DNA from: an uncultured Fretibacterium sp.
GTDB taxonomy: Bacteria > Synergistota > Synergistia > Synergistales > Aminobacteriaceae
Length of the DNA stretch: 13,191 bases
Direction of reading: 5' to 3'
Assembly: GCF_963548695.1 (NCBI RefSeq)
Contig: NZ_CAUUWA010000061.1
Span: 1-13,191 of the forward strand
Part shown: positions 12,295-13,191 of the stretch, in pieces
Numbering within the stretch: position 1 is the first letter of the stretch
Layout: each line of letters opens with the position of its first letter
The notes under the pieces: generated by a model
Seen by the model: the letters and a program-made list of their open reading frames with translations, nothing else
The model's database searches: none
Told to the model about the DNA's origin: nothing
Made by a program: the position numbers and the translations under genes

Positions 12295-12364
12295 TAAAAT
12301 TGACCAATAGCTGAAAGAACAGGCAGAACACCAGCAGAGCGGCCGTAAATTTCCTGTAACGCAT
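12284..12364 (-). CDS. Possible 26-residue membrane peptide
   Basis: ATG at 12364 has GGAGG (complement of 12371-12375) six bases upstream, and the frame ends at TAA (12284-12286). The peptide begins with basic MRYRK, has a hydrophobic core at about residues 7-21 (TAALLVFCLFFQLLV) with one cysteine, and ends NFKFR. This is the layout of a small single-pass membrane protein. It lies 75 bases downstream of the Sel1-repeat gene on the same strand and could be its operon partner. Short length makes a chance frame possible, but the good ribosome binding site and clean amphiphilic layout argue for a real product. No function can be assigned. Confidence 0.5.
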   Translation of the reverse strand: MRYRKFTAALLVFCLFFQLLVNFKFR

Positions 12365-12439
12365 GAGACGCCTCCGGTTGTTTCGTATTGACTTGACAGC
12401 CGGCGACGGTTCTGAGACTTACGGTCCTAAAGGGGGCGA

Positions 12440-13191
12440 TCAATCTTTCTTGGCGCTGTCCAAAGCATACAGCCTGGAGCGTGCTTCTGCGTCTCCCTGC
12501 CCCGCAGCTTCACGATACCATTTGACAGCCTCTTCGCGGTCCTGTCCAACGCCCTCTCCTTTCTCGTACATTTGTCCCAGGTTGAACTGCGCCACAGCGT
12601 CTCCCTGCTCCGCCGCCTTACGATACCATTTTGCCGCCTCCGTGTCGTCCGGTGCGACGCCCCATCCCTTTCTGTACAGGAATCCCAGATTGCACTGCGA
12701 ATCGGAATCTCCCTGCTCCGCCCCCCTGCGGTACAGCTCCGCAGCCCTTGCATAATCCTGCTTCACGCCACGGCCCTGCTCGTACATCAGGCCCAGGTTG
12801 AACTGCGCGGATGCAAGCCCCTGTTCAACGGCTCTGCCGTACCATTCCATGGCCTTGGTATAGTCCTGTTCAACGCCCTCTCCTCCGTAATACAGAACCC
12901 CAAGGTTGAACTGTCCCCAGGCGTCTCCCCGCTCCGCAGCCTCGCGAAAGCACTCCGCGGCCTTCACAAAATTCTGGCCGACACCCAGTCCCTCCGCATA
13001 CATAAGACCAAGATACCGCGGCGCCTCGGCGTCTCCGTTTTTCAGCGCGCTGCGGAACCATTTTGCAGCTTTTGCGTAACTCTGTTTCAGGCCCTCTCCT
13101 TCATAATACATCAGGGCCAGGCGGCGCGCGGCCTCGGCGTCTCCCTGCTCCGCCGCCTGTCGGTACGATGCCGCAGTACTGGCGTCCCGTC
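12440..13191 (-). CDS. Sel1-like repeat protein (5' end outside window)
   Basis: The frame is open through the window edge; the ATG at 13111 is internal, because in-frame repeat sequence continues upstream of it. About 250 residues are visible, made of seven 36-residue Sel1-like repeats (a TPR relative): one partial at the edge, five complete, and a terminal one ending in SAKKD. Each follows the pattern A-A-x-W-Y/F-R-x-A-A-E-Q-G-D-A-x-A-Q-x-N-L-G-x-M-Y-x-x-G-x-G-V. Repeats of this type form a curved helical solenoid used for protein-protein contacts, often in secreted or envelope stress proteins. Any signal peptide lies outside the window. The coding DNA shows a 108-base period, which makes the locus prone to repeat gain or loss. 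Partners and function are unknown. The stop at 12440 is followed by the 26-codon membrane-peptide frame. Confidence 0.9.
   Translation of the reverse strand, partial: RDASTAASYRQAAEQGDAEAARRLALMYYEGEGLKQSYAKAAKWFRSALKNGDAEAPRYLGLMYAEGLGVGQNFVKAAECFREAAERGDAWGQFNLGVLYYGGEGVEQDYTKAMEWYGRAVEQGLASAQFNLGLMYEQGRGVKQDYARAAELYRRGAEQGDSDSQCNLGFLYRKGWGVAPDDTEAAKWYRKAAEQGDAVAQFNLGQMYEKGEGVGQDREEAVKWYREAAGQGDAEARSRLYALDSAKKD

Overview
This is a GC-rich bacterial window with tightly packed genes, strong AGGAGG-type ribosome binding sites and several GTG starts. The gene set fits an anaerobic, amino-acid-fermenting bacterium: late cobalamin assembly, a periplasmic HtrA protease with signal peptide, a NhaC-type antiporter and a Sel1-repeat protein. 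Synergistota is my best guess from the overall style. It is an inference, because no rRNA or other marker is present.

Left part (1-3644): a cobalamin lower-loop block. On the minus strand a CobD-type threonine-phosphate decarboxylase and CbiB form an operon, followed by the start of an unrecognised N-terminally anchored protein that leaves the window. CobT is transcribed divergently from CbiB. CobD supplies aminopropanol phosphate, CbiB joins it to the corrinoid, and CobT activates the lower-ligand base.

Middle (3645-5707): the 341-base gap between cobT and htrA is filled by a strongly structured element, probably a plus-strand RNA ending in a terminator. It also contains a Shine-Dalgarno-preceded 29-codon frame encoding a heptad-repeat amphipathic helix. 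htrA follows on the minus strand, and divergent to it starts a histidinol-dehydrogenase-family gene. That gene keeps all catalytic and zinc residues but has the C-terminal signature I associate with sulfopropanediol dehydrogenases (HpsN).

Right part (5708-12255), all on the plus strand: the HisD-family gene, an ADP-ribose pyrophosphatase (Nudix), a NhaC-family antiporter, then a three-gene metal module. The module has a 79-residue single-pass membrane protein, a P1B-type ATPase with a Ser-Cys-Ala membrane motif in place of CPC, and a 106-residue protein whose start overlaps the ATPase stop. The ATPase N-terminus and the 106-residue protein share a PGRxRLR HMA-like domain lacking the CxxC metal site. 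This resembles the P1B-6/ferrosome (Fez) iron-storage organelle systems and is the most interesting content of the window.

Right edge (12284-13191), minus strand: a Sel1-repeat protein that enters from outside the window, followed by a possible 26-residue membrane peptide with a good ribosome binding site.
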